A stretch of 64,000 bases of DNA, from contig JAFQQN010000012.1 in the NCBI GenBank assembly GCA_017410605.1, positions 124,001 through 188,000 on the forward strand, read 5' to 3'. Below, piece after piece: positions 45,436 through 53,426 of this stretch. The stretch comes from Clostridia bacterium. Its GTDB lineage: Bacteria; Bacillota; Clostridia; Oscillospirales; Acutalibacteraceae. The number at the start of each line of letters is the position of its first letter. Position 1 is the first letter of the stretch. The position numbers and the translations under genes are program-made. The notes beneath the pieces were generated by a model. The model searched no databases, had not been told where the DNA came from, and saw nothing but the letters and a program-made list of their open reading frames with translations.

Positions 45436-46242
45436 TTACCTTTGCCATTTTAATTCACTTTTGGTTTGCCTTATGCAATCGTCCTTTGGCGATGAGCCAA
45501 AGTGGAGTTTATAGGCACGGTAAAAACTACTGTATTCCTCATAACCGCAAATTTCACTTACCGTGTGCGGCATAACACCTTGGGAAAGAAGCTCTTTTGC
45601 AATTAACAATCTTTTGGTTACTATATAATTCCATACCGTCGAACCGGTCATAGCTTTAAATTTTCGGCTAAGCTGAGCAGAGCTTATAAAAAACTTACCG
45701 CATATTTCTTCTATACCCGAAATCTTCATTAGGTTTTGGTTTATATACTCTATTATCTCTATGTCCTTAACAATATTTAATTCTTCGCTTTTGTTTAAGT
45801 ATAAGTTCTTGCAAATTTCATTAAGCAAAACGGTTAAGTAAATTTGTTTTTCTTCAAAAGAGGTTACACTGCACACCTGTTCTAAAAGGTATAATATATG
45901 TTCTTTATCTTTGAAATATATTTTATTATATTTACCTAATGGCTTTTGGTCAATAACCTGAATAAGCGATTTGGCGTAGTCCCCTAAAAGACATTCCGGA
46001 CCGAAAACCACAACATAACGCTCATAGGGTATGCTGGTGTTAATAAGTAGCGAATGTGTTTCTGCTTTTTTGATTAATAGAATATCGCCCTCGTTCAAAT
46101 TATAAATATTGCCTTCAACATAATATTTTGCATCACCCGATAAAAAGCAAAAAATTTCATATCCCCCATGGGTGTGTGCTGCAAACTTTTCAACATCAGG
46201 CTCTTTGGTATAACTTTTCTGTGCGTAAAAATATGGCTTCAC
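45436..46242 (-). CDS. AraC-family transcriptional regulator
   Basis: A 268-residue regulator with an N-terminal cupin sensor (HTHGGYEIFCFLSG, then LNEGDILLIKKAETHSL) and two C-terminal helix-turn-helix units (ISGIEEICGKFFISSAQLSRKFK and VSEICGYEEYSSFYRAYKLHFG, followed by SPKD). It is divergent from the sugar-processing cluster at 46381-49992 and very likely controls it. The effector is probably a sugar or a derivative bound by the cupin. Repeated TTGCAAT half-sites lie between the genes. Confidence 0.92.
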   Translation of the reverse strand: MKPYFYAQKSYTKEPDVEKFAAHTHGGYEIFCFLSGDAKYYVEGNIYNLNEGDILLIKKAETHSLLINTSIPYERYVVVFGPECLLGDYAKSLIQVIDQKPLGKYNKIYFKDKEHILYLLEQVCSVTSFEEKQIYLTVLLNEICKNLYLNKSEELNIVKDIEIIEYINQNLMKISGIEEICGKFFISSAQLSRKFKAMTGSTVWNYIVTKRLLIAKELLSQGVMPHTVSEICGYEEYSSFYRAYKLHFGSSPKDDCIRQTKSELKWQR

Positions 46243-46269
46243 ATAATCACCTCATTCTCTTTCAAAATT

Positions 46270-46298
46270 ACTATATCACCATTTGCAATAAAATACAA
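46270..46298 (-). promoter_or_regulatory. Promoter of the AraC-family regulator gene
   Basis: Minus strand TTGTAT, a 17-base spacer and TATAGT, 28 bases before the start codon. A TTGCAAT copy lies in the spacer. Confidence 0.65.
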
Positions 46299-46380
46299 TA
46301 GTTTTAGTCTTTTTTTGCAATTGATTTAAAAAAATAACTATTATAAGATATAAATATAAAAAATAAAAGGGGGATTTTGT

Positions 46381-47226
46381 TTGCAAAACATCAAAATTTT
46401 TGCTTTTTCCGACGAGGTTGGTGCGAATATTGATAAACAAATCAATGCACTAATGAGAAACAACCTTAATGGTATGGAAATAAGAAACGTCGATGGCACA
46501 AACATTTCTGATATTATGGCAGACAAGGCCAAAGAGGTTCTTAAAAAACTTGAAGACAAAGGGCTTAGGGTTTGGTCTATAGGTTCACCTATAGGAAAAA
46601 TAAATATTAACGACACTTTTGAGGGGCATTTGGAAAAATTCAAGCACACTCTCGAAATTGCTGAAATTTTAAAGGCAGAAAAAATCAGACTATTTTCTTT
46701 TTATATGCCTGAGGGTGAAAACCCTGAAAATTATAAAGAAAAGGTTCTCAACCGCCTTAACAGTTTTGTTTCGGTTGCCAAAGATTATAATATAACCCTT
46801 TGCCACGAAAATGAAAAGGGTATATTCGGCGACATTCCCGAAAGGTGTGCCATAATACATAAAGCTTTGCCCGAAATTAAGGCTGTTTTTGACCCTGCCA
46901 ATTTTGTGCAATGTAATGTTAACACATTAGGTGCTTGGGAAACTTTAAAAGAATATGTAGATTATATGCACATCAAAGATGCAGATAATGATGGCATTAT
47001 AGTCCCCGCAGGAAAAGGAGTAGGTAACATTAGGCAACTTGCTGAAGATTATCTTTCCCGTGGAGGTAACACCTTTACTATGGAGCCGCATCTTTTCGAT
47101 TTTGACGGTCTTAAAAATCTGGAACAGGCTAATGAAGCCACCAAAATTGGCGGTGCATTTGCTGATGCTGATGAAGCCTTTGATACTGCATGTAACAGTT
47201 TTAAAAATATTTTACGAGGTGAATAA
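46381..47226 (+). CDS. Sugar phosphate isomerase/epimerase family protein (TIM barrel)
   Basis: A 281-residue xylose-isomerase-like TIM barrel. Likely metal ligands: Glu in LCHENEKGIFG, Asp in AVFDPANF, His in DYMHIKDA, Glu in FTMEPHL. The family includes IolE, IolI, hydroxypyruvate isomerase and the enzymes that cleave 3-keto-glycosides. The start is TTG 46381 with AAGGGGGA ahead. It is the first gene of the cluster under the divergent AraC regulator, four bases before the next barrel. The sugar is unknown. Confidence 0.85.
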   Translation: MQNIKIFAFSDEVGANIDKQINALMRNNLNGMEIRNVDGTNISDIMADKAKEVLKKLEDKGLRVWSIGSPIGKININDTFEGHLEKFKHTLEIAEILKAEKIRLFSFYMPEGENPENYKEKVLNRLNSFVSVAKDYNITLCHENEKGIFGDIPERCAIIHKALPEIKAVFDPANFVQCNVNTLGAWETLKEYVDYMHIKDADNDGIIVPAGKGVGNIRQLAEDYLSRGGNTFTMEPHLFDFDGLKNLEQANEATKIGGAFADADEAFDTACNSFKNILRGE

Positions 47227-47229
47227 ATA

Positions 47230-47976
47230 ATGGAAATTGGCGCTCAATTATACACAATAAGAAACTTTTGCAAAACTAAAGAGGACTATGCCGAAAGTTT
47301 GTCAAAAATAGCCGATATTGGCTATAAAAATGTTCAAATTTCAGGTGGCTGTGAGGTAGAACCCGAATGGCTTTTAGGAGAACTTAACAAAAACGGCCTT
47401 AAGTGTGTTGTAACCCATTGCAATAAGCTTAAACTTCAAAACGAACCTCTTTCGGTGGTGAAAGAGCATGATGTTCTTGGTTGTGACTATATAGGTCTTG
47501 GTTATTTTCCTTTTGAAGATGTGGCAGAAGCATTAAAGCTCTTTGAGGAAAAATATAGTGGGGCCGCCAAGACTCTTAAAGAGAATGGCAAATTTTTCAT
47601 GTATCATAACCACGCCTGTGAATTTAACAAGCTTGACGGCAAAACCTTCCTTGAGCATATTGCTGACAAATATTCTAAAGAAGAGTTGGGCTTTATATTA
47701 GATACTTATTGGGTGCAAACCGCAGGTGGCGACCCGGCATGGTGGTTAGAAAAACTTTCGGGAAGAGTGCCTTGCATTCACCTTAAAGACCACACATTTG
47801 ATAGAAAGATGGCGGTTTTGGGCGAAGGCAATATTAATTTCGATAGAGTTTTTGAAAAGGCTGAAGCCTGTGGCACAAAATATATGCTTGTTGAACAGGA
47901 TGATTGTAACGGCGAAGACCCGTTTGATTGCCTGAAAAGAAGCTATGAATATTTAAAAGCAAGGGGATTTAAATAA
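47230..47976 (+). CDS. Sugar phosphate isomerase/epimerase family protein (second TIM barrel)
   Basis: A 248-residue paralogous barrel, distinct in sequence from its neighbour. Metal-binding positions: FMYHNHACEF (His and Glu), FILDTYWVQTAGGDP (Asp), IHLKDH (His) and MLVEQDD (Glu). It resembles IolE/IolI-like and trehalose-utilisation (ThuE-type) isomerases. It overlaps the oxidoreductase gene by one base (TAATG), so the two are translated together and probably act in sequence on one substrate. Confidence 0.86.
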   Translation: MEIGAQLYTIRNFCKTKEDYAESLSKIADIGYKNVQISGGCEVEPEWLLGELNKNGLKCVVTHCNKLKLQNEPLSVVKEHDVLGCDYIGLGYFPFEDVAEALKLFEEKYSGAAKTLKENGKFFMYHNHACEFNKLDGKTFLEHIADKYSKEELGFILDTYWVQTAGGDPAWWLEKLSGRVPCIHLKDHTFDRKMAVLGEGNINFDRVFEKAEACGTKYMLVEQDDCNGEDPFDCLKRSYEYLKARGFK

Positions 47977-49154
47977 TGAAAAAGATTAAGCTAGGTATTA
48001 TAGGAATTGGTAATATGGGTTCCAGCCATATGAAGAAAATTCTTGAGGGCCAATGCCCCGAAATTGAAATTACGGCGGTTGCCGATATTAACCCAGAGAG
48101 AATTGATTGGGCAAAAAACGAATTTCCCGACCAAAATATAACCTATTTTAATAGCGGCATTGAAATGCTTGATAGCGGTCTTGTTGATTCTTGTCTTATA
48201 GCCACACCCCACTATGACCACACCTCTCTTGCTATAGAATGTATGAATCGCTCAATTCATGTTATGCTTGAAAAACCCGCCGGCGTTTACACCAAACAGG
48301 TTAAAGAAATGAACGCTGTTGCCGAAAAACACCCTGAAGTAGTGTTTGGTTTGATGTTTAACCAAAGAACAAACTGCGTTTACAGAAAACTGAGAGAATT
48401 GGTTCATTCGGGAAAATATGGCCAGATAAGAAGAACTAACTGGTTAATTACCTCTTGGTACAGACCTCAAAATTATTACGATTCGGGAGATTGGCGTGCA
48501 ACCTGGTCGGGTGAGGGCGGAGGCGTTTTGCTTAATCAGTGCCCCCATCAGCTAGACCTGTGGCAATGGATATGCGGAATGCCCGTTAAGGTTCAGGCCA
48601 AGCTACATTACGGTAAGTGGCACGATATTGAGGTTGAAGATGATGTTACTGCTTATGTTGAATATGAAAACGGCAGTACCGGTGTGTTTATAACCTCAAC
48701 AGGCGACTCTGAGGGCACAAACAGGTTTGAAATTCAAATGGATAAGGCTAAGTTTGTGGTTGAAAATAACCAACTTACCCTTTGGGAATATGAAATGACC
48801 GAACAGGAATTTTCTAAAACCAGTAAATCTATCTTTGGCAAGGTTAAAAGCACAAAGATTGATGTTGAAACCGACGGCGAAAATCTTCAGCATGTTGGCG
48901 TTTTAAATAAATGGGCCAATGCTATTTTAAATGGCGGAGAGCTTGTGGCAGAGGGCAAAGAGGGTATTAACGGCCTTACTCTTTCCAATGCTATGCACCT
49001 TTCTTCTTTCTTAGATAAAGAAGTTTCTATACCCTTTGATGACGAACTTTATTACGACCTGCTTATGAAAAAGGTGGCAACCTCAAGAAGAAAAACCGTT
49101 AAAATTACGGGCTTTGCAAACGCTGACGATGTTATGGAAAGCACAAAATCATAA
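47976..49154 (+). CDS. Gfo/Idh/MocA-family NAD(P)-dependent oxidoreductase
   Basis: A 392-residue sugar oxidoreductase. Rossmann motif GIIGIGNMGSSHMKKI starts at residue 7; HVMLEKPAGVYTKQ contains the catalytic Lys (EKPAG); GGGVLLNQCPHQLDLWQWI carries the substrate Asp/His motif. Such enzymes oxidise a sugar hydroxyl, for example at C3 of a glycoside or on inositol. Flanked by two TIM barrels and an unknown beta-rich protein, it probably works in degradation of a specific glycoside or cyclitol. Confidence 0.9.
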   Translation: MKKIKLGIIGIGNMGSSHMKKILEGQCPEIEITAVADINPERIDWAKNEFPDQNITYFNSGIEMLDSGLVDSCLIATPHYDHTSLAIECMNRSIHVMLEKPAGVYTKQVKEMNAVAEKHPEVVFGLMFNQRTNCVYRKLRELVHSGKYGQIRRTNWLITSWYRPQNYYDSGDWRATWSGEGGGVLLNQCPHQLDLWQWICGMPVKVQAKLHYGKWHDIEVEDDVTAYVEYENGSTGVFITSTGDSEGTNRFEIQMDKAKFVVENNQLTLWEYEMTEQEFSKTSKSIFGKVKSTKIDVETDGENLQHVGVLNKWANAILNGGELVAEGKEGINGLTLSNAMHLSSFLDKEVSIPFDDELYYDLLMKKVATSRRKTVKITGFANADDVMESTKS

Positions 49155-49167
49155 TTGAGGTTGTTGT

Positions 49168-49992
49168 ATGATTAGAAAAAACGGCTATTTTTACGAGCAA
49201 AAGGAAGACCGATTTGAAATTTATCTTCCCGCAGGTGACGGCTATATGAAGTTTAATTTGCTTCATATAGTTAAACCCTATGTAGATGGCGGTCTTTACC
49301 AAAATGCCAATTTGTGGAGACTTTATCAGTTGTATCTTTTTGAAAGAAAAGACGATGATTTTAAGCCTGTTTACGATTTTCCCATTGTCAATATAGGCGA
49401 ATGGGAATGGGCTGTTAAAATTAAAGATACCCCGGATTTTCACGGCGGCTTTCACGGTTACGAAGGTCTTGTAGATACTTCATTTTCAGCCGAGGAAGAC
49501 TTTTTTCTGTTTGAGCAAAATAGTAAAATTTATCTTCAAGGAACCGAAAATGAAGAAATTGCCCATCACTATAAAAAGTATATTTTTAGCAAAGACGGGC
49601 TTACCCTTTCTCAAAGGGTTGTTTGGACAAAGGCTATGCCAATTGAGAGATCCTTTATGACAATGCTTCCTATTCGCAGAAAAGAAGGTGACTTTTCTAT
49701 TACAGACACAGCCATCTATAAAGGGAAGAGCTATGATATAAGCGAAGCTGAACATAGCACCCCCATTTCATTTTTCGAAACAGGGGGAAAGCTTGACGAT
49801 GAAATTACTATTTTAGGTTCATCTTCAGGAGTTTCGGCAACGGTGAGCGTTGACTTTGATAACACCTTTTTCGTTGCTAATCCCAACAGATATAATAAAC
49901 TTTATGTTTGTAATGCCAAAAACACCTATACAAAGGTGGGCGAAGAATGGAAATCTAAAACCACCTATAGCTTTTCTTTCAAAAAACCATAG
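49168..49992 (+). CDS. Beta-rich protein of unknown function in the sugar cluster
   Basis: A 274-residue protein I do not recognise. No signal peptide or membrane segment. It has many aromatic residues and alternating hydrophobic strands, e.g. GEWEWAVKIKDTPDF, then HGGFHGYEGL (with two His), and SLTQ-type turn sequences, reminiscent of a galactose-mutarotase-like or lyase beta-sandwich. It starts 13 bases after the oxidoreductase gene and is the last gene before a strong terminator, so it belongs to the cluster. An intracellular sugar-binding or sugar-modifying role is an inference. Confidence 0.7.
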   Translation: MIRKNGYFYEQKEDRFEIYLPAGDGYMKFNLLHIVKPYVDGGLYQNANLWRLYQLYLFERKDDDFKPVYDFPIVNIGEWEWAVKIKDTPDFHGGFHGYEGLVDTSFSAEEDFFLFEQNSKIYLQGTENEEIAHHYKKYIFSKDGLTLSQRVVWTKAMPIERSFMTMLPIRRKEGDFSITDTAIYKGKSYDISEAEHSTPISFFETGGKLDDEITILGSSSGVSATVSVDFDNTFFVANPNRYNKLYVCNAKNTYTKVGEEWKSKTTYSFSFKKP

Positions 49993-50010
49993 GTGGCTGG
50001 TGTAAAATTT

Positions 50011-50046
50011 AAAAGAGATGCGGTGCATAGTGCCGCATCTCTTTTT
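50011..50046. terminator. Bidirectional terminator after the sugar cluster
   Basis: Stem AAAAGAGATGCGG / CCGCATCTCTTTT (50011-50023 with 50033-50045) with A run and T run, between convergent genes. Confidence 0.92.
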
Positions 50047-50054
50047 GTATATAA

Positions 50055-51977
50055 CTATTTATCCTGAGCCATAAGAATGGTTGTAAGGGTATATGTTCCC
50101 TCTGTAGCAACAATCTTAACCTTCACAGTATTGTTTCCGTCATAGAACTTAATTGTACCCTGGAAGTTAGCACCTCTTGGGTAGTTTGCGTTATAAGTAT
50201 TTTCGGTTGCAACCTTTTTGTTATTTACATATATATCGGCTTTTCCGCCTGTGGGGCTTACAACCCTCATAAGAGCAAAGAACTTCGCCTTTTCTATAGT
50301 AAATTCAATGTGACCACCCTCAGAAATTATCCAAGTTTCCCAGTTTGAGGTAGTGGTAGAATCGAAGTTTGTATATGCTCCGTTCGTAACACCTTCTATT
50401 GAAGTAAGCATTGCGCCAATATTAGTGTTGCCGTACATCTGTGCGCCCAAGAAGTTGTTGGTGTATTCATCAAGGGGCTGTTCGGGGATACCAGCAACGT
50501 CGTTTATTGTACCGGCCTTATACTCATTATAAACCTTGCCAAGATAGTAGTTTATAGCGTTGGCAACAAGCTTGTGACCTGCTTCGTTGGGGTGAATGTA
50601 ATCTCCCCAAAGGTCAGTCCAGGCTATAGCATCATTGGAATCACTTTCGCCGTCGTTATTAGAGTCTAAATAACAATCCCACATTACACCATAGTAATCA
50701 ATTACCGGAACATCAGTATAAAGCATAGGCGCGGCATGAAGACTTTCACAGTTACTGCCCTTAATAGAAGTTCCTTGCTGATACTGTGCATTATTAACAT
50801 TACCGAATATTACAGAAAGGGTGGCAACGTTTTTAGAAATAAGGGTGCGAAGAATAGCCTCGTAAGAACCGGCACAATAAGCGTTTGCGGCTGAGTCGTT
50901 AGTTGTAAAATCTACAATAACAATGTCGGGGTTATAGGCTAAAACCTGGTCGGTCAGTCGGGAAATGCCAAGAACAGATGTGGTCGCACCTATACCCGCA
51001 TTTTTATAATTAACAGTAATGTTCGGGAACTTGGCCTGAAGCCACTCATAAACAAGATATGAATAACTGTTTTTAACATCTGTACAGGCAGCCTTTTGTG
51101 TAATGGAACCACCCAGTCCAACTATTGAAATATCTTCACCCGCTTCGGCCTTTTCGTACAGAGCTTTTAACAGCGCCTTATTGCCCTCGTTTGCAATTGC
51201 TCTTTCAAAAAGCGGTTCATAATAACCGTCTTTTAATGCCGCTGTAAGTTCAGCACCGGATAATGTATCCTCAACCTTTGCTTTGTTGCGAAGAGCACCG
51301 GGAAGCTTAAGATTTTCTTTAAGCCATTTGTCATAATTGTCGAAGCTTCCTGTTTCGCTGTCTTTTGTAAAAGCATAAAATGCATCAATATCGGTCTGGG
51401 TCTGAACCCCAACTGCATCACCATTATCAATAGCAAAAGCTACGTCAAACGCGCTAATTTCATAACTTTCGCCGTAATAGGTTTTACCACTTGAATCTTT
51501 AGCATAGGTTCTCAAAACATAGTCCTCCCCTAGCTTACTTTCGGGAATGTTGGTGAGATAGGCAGTAAACACCTTATATGTATCGGTTTTATCCCAAATA
51601 ATATCTTTTTCAGAATTAAAGGCAACGCCCCGAACCTTGGGTATTTCGGTGTTTTCTAAGGTGAAATCCCCTGTTACCAATCCCTTAAGGGTTGCTATAG
51701 TGCCGTATTCAACAATACTATATTTGTTAATAAATGAGAAGCTAACCATGTTATAAATTCTCAAACCGTTTTTGCCGGTTGTACTGTTTTCAGCAGTTCT
51801 TATAGCCGCCGTGTTGTTATATGCAGTTTCCAGATTATTTTCAGGATTAAACGGAAGAACGATTCCCCCTAAATCAACCTCAACATCATCGCCTGTGGCG
51901 AAAGCGGTTATTGGCGTTATTCCTATAACAAGCAATAAGCTTAAAAGCAGCGCTGTAAGTCTTTTAAAAGTTTTCAT
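50055..51977 (-). CDS. Large secreted SGNH hydrolase with an N-terminal shared module
   Basis: A 640-residue exported protein. Signal peptide to about residue 28 (ending AFA-T). Residues 50-234 match the C-terminal module of the GLUG protein at 33583-35442. Residues about 245-500 are an SGNH hydrolase: block I VGLGGSITQ with Ser291, block II Gly in NAGIGATTS, block III Asn in DFTTNDSA, block V DYIHPNEAGHKL with Asp and His. A Ca-loop-like DSNNDGESDSNDA sits before block V. The last about 120 residues form a beta-rich domain, perhaps carbohydrate-binding. It probably removes esters from polysaccharide; the substrate is unknown. GAGGAGGG precedes ATG 51977. Confidence 0.85.
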   Translation of the reverse strand: MKTFKRLTALLLSLLLVIGITPITAFATGDDVEVDLGGIVLPFNPENNLETAYNNTAAIRTAENSTTGKNGLRIYNMVSFSFINKYSIVEYGTIATLKGLVTGDFTLENTEIPKVRGVAFNSEKDIIWDKTDTYKVFTAYLTNIPESKLGEDYVLRTYAKDSSGKTYYGESYEISAFDVAFAIDNGDAVGVQTQTDIDAFYAFTKDSETGSFDNYDKWLKENLKLPGALRNKAKVEDTLSGAELTAALKDGYYEPLFERAIANEGNKALLKALYEKAEAGEDISIVGLGGSITQKAACTDVKNSYSYLVYEWLQAKFPNITVNYKNAGIGATTSVLGISRLTDQVLAYNPDIVIVDFTTNDSAANAYCAGSYEAILRTLISKNVATLSVIFGNVNNAQYQQGTSIKGSNCESLHAAPMLYTDVPVIDYYGVMWDCYLDSNNDGESDSNDAIAWTDLWGDYIHPNEAGHKLVANAINYYLGKVYNEYKAGTINDVAGIPEQPLDEYTNNFLGAQMYGNTNIGAMLTSIEGVTNGAYTNFDSTTTSNWETWIISEGGHIEFTIEKAKFFALMRVVSPTGGKADIYVNNKKVATENTYNANYPRGANFQGTIKFYDGNNTVKVKIVATEGTYTLTTILMAQDK

Positions 51978-52005
51978 AAAATACGCCCTCCTCTATTTTT
52001 TTAAA

Positions 52006-52034
52006 ATTATAACATAGATTGTTTACATTGTCTA
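52006..52034 (-). promoter_or_regulatory. Promoter of the large SGNH protein gene
   Basis: Minus strand TAGACA, a 17-base spacer and exact TATAAT, 29 bases before the start codon. Confidence 0.8.
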
Positions 52035-52095
52035 GATAAAAATATTAGTATAGCAAAAGATGTTTATTTTTGACATATATGTGTTTGTTTTTGAC

Positions 52096-52133
52096 ATAAA
52101 AGATGCCCCACAGAGCATTCCATAGGGCATCTT
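52096..52133 (-). terminator. Probable terminator of the nucleoside-transporter operon
   Basis: Minus-strand stem AAGATGCCC / GGGCATCTT (52125-52133 with 52100-52108) with a 16-base loop, followed by TTTATG. It lies some 300 bases past the last permease gene. Confidence 0.5.
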
Positions 52134-52254
52134 CTGAATAAAGAATTATTAAACTTTATCGCTATTATTTTAGGCGAGTTGCATTGCCGTTTTTCTCCAC
52201 TTCCACCATCTGCGATGGTCCCCCTTCCCCGTCCGGGGAAGGTGAAAAAGGTTT

Positions 52255-52333
52255 GTGCTAACTTTATGTCTGCGGGGTAGAAACTAAGTTAAACCCGCTA
52301 TTTTGTACGGAATTGGATCAAGCGCCACGCGCT
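52255..52333. repeat. 79-base direct repeat, copy 1
   Basis: Begins GTGCTAACTTTATGTCTGCG and ends AGCGCCACGCGCT. Same length as copy 2 and, by hand count, identical at 66 of 79 positions. The first 23 and last 15 or so bases are the best conserved. Confidence 0.9.
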
Positions 52334-52347
52334 AAAAGGTATAGCGT

Positions 52348-52426
52348 GTGCTAACTTTATGTCTGCGGGGCAGGAACTCAGTTAAAATCTCTAATTAATA
52401 CGGAAATGAGTTAAGCGCCACGCGCT
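52348..52426. repeat. 79-base direct repeat, copy 2
   Basis: Starts 93 bases after copy 1 and ends 11 bases before the stop codon of the last permease gene. Identical ends, diverged middle, no length difference from copy 1. Confidence 0.9.
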
Positions 52427-52436
52427 TACACGCGTT

Positions 52437-53426
52437 TTACCTTTCTTCTCTGAAATAGGTGGTTCCAAGGCTTTCGGGGGGCTGATACTCTCTTTTCTTT
52501 CTCATACTTGTAAGCACTAAAACAACAAGCGTTACAACATAAGGAAGCATTTTAAAAATTTCTTGTGAGCTACGTCCCAAGCCGGGAATATAAAGGTATA
52601 CAATGTAAAGTCCGCCAAAGAGGAATGAACCCCAAATGCTGTGCTTAGGCTTCCAAAGTGCGAAAATTACAAGGGCAATTGCAAGCCAACCGCGGTCACC
52701 AAAGCCGCCGTTTGTCCAAGAGCCGCCGGTATAATCCATTATAAAATAAAGACCGCCAAGACCGGCAATAGCACCGCCAATACAGGTTGCAACATATTTA
52801 TAGAGCGTAACATTTATTCCGGCCGCATCTGCTGTTGCAGGGTTTTCACCAACTGCACGAAGGTTAAGACCAACCCTGGTTTTTGTTAGAATAATTGAAG
52901 ATATGATTGCTATTATAACGGCCAGATAAGCAAGAAAACCGTAGGAAAGGAAAAGCTCACCAAACAAACCAAGCTTGCTTGCAAAGGGCAAGGTGGCCTT
53001 AAAGGCATTGCCGGTAAACATTAGCGAAATGCTGCCGCCTTCACCGAAAAGCTTTGTGAGAGAGCCACCGAAAAAGTTTCCTATACCAACGCCAAAGGTA
53101 GTAAGGGTAAGACCTGTAACATTTTGGTTGGCATGAAGTGTAATAGTAAGAAAGCTATATATAAGTGCCAACAATGCAGAGCCTACTATAGCCGACATAA
53201 AGGTTATAAAAATAGCTAAAAACGCATTGGGGTTGTCGGTAGAGCGCTCATAAAAATATCCGCCAATAACACCCGAAATACCACCCATATACATAATTCC
53301 CGGAATACCTAGGTTCAGGTTGCCCGATTTTTCGGTGATAATTTCGCCTGTGGAGCCGTAAAGCAGGGGTATTCCCTGAATGATTGATTGCTTTATAAAG
53401 AAAACTATACTAGCTAAAATTCCCAT
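52437..53426 (-). CDS. Nucleoside ABC transporter permease (NupQ/YufQ-like)
   Basis: A 329-residue membrane protein of the BPD_transp_2 family, with eight to ten hydrophobic helices. ITEKSGNLNLGIPGIMYMGG near the N-terminus and RAVGENPATADAAGINV in the middle are characteristic of the second permease of BMP-type nucleoside importers. It begins directly after the stop of the first permease (TAAATG). With the ATPase and the lipoprotein it forms an importer for purine nucleosides or related compounds. Confidence 0.92.
   Translation of the reverse strand: MGILASIVFFIKQSIIQGIPLLYGSTGEIITEKSGNLNLGIPGIMYMGGISGVIGGYFYERSTDNPNAFLAIFITFMSAIVGSALLALIYSFLTITLHANQNVTGLTLTTFGVGIGNFFGGSLTKLFGEGGSISLMFTGNAFKATLPFASKLGLFGELFLSYGFLAYLAVIIAIISSIILTKTRVGLNLRAVGENPATADAAGINVTLYKYVATCIGGAIAGLGGLYFIMDYTGGSWTNGGFGDRGWLAIALVIFALWKPKHSIWGSFLFGGLYIVYLYIPGLGRSSQEIFKMLPYVVTLVVLVLTSMRKKREYQPPESLGTTYFREER

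Larger units (their letters stand above)
52134..52436. other. Gene-free stretch with hairpins and direct repeats
   Basis: About 300 bases without a coding frame worth calling. It holds two perfect hairpins: ACCATC-TGC-GATGGT (52205-52219) and CCTTCCCC-GTCC-GGGGAAGG (52223-52242), then the two 79-base repeats listed separately. The hairpins lack T runs, so they are not ordinary terminators. The whole looks like dispersed intergenic repeat material. Confidence 0.7.

Noticed and set aside
52205..52242. Possible CRISPR or phage attachment site at the two hairpins and repeats
   Set aside because: Only two diverged 79-base copies, no regular spacers, no cas, integrase or tRNA gene nearby. Better described as intergenic repeat material.
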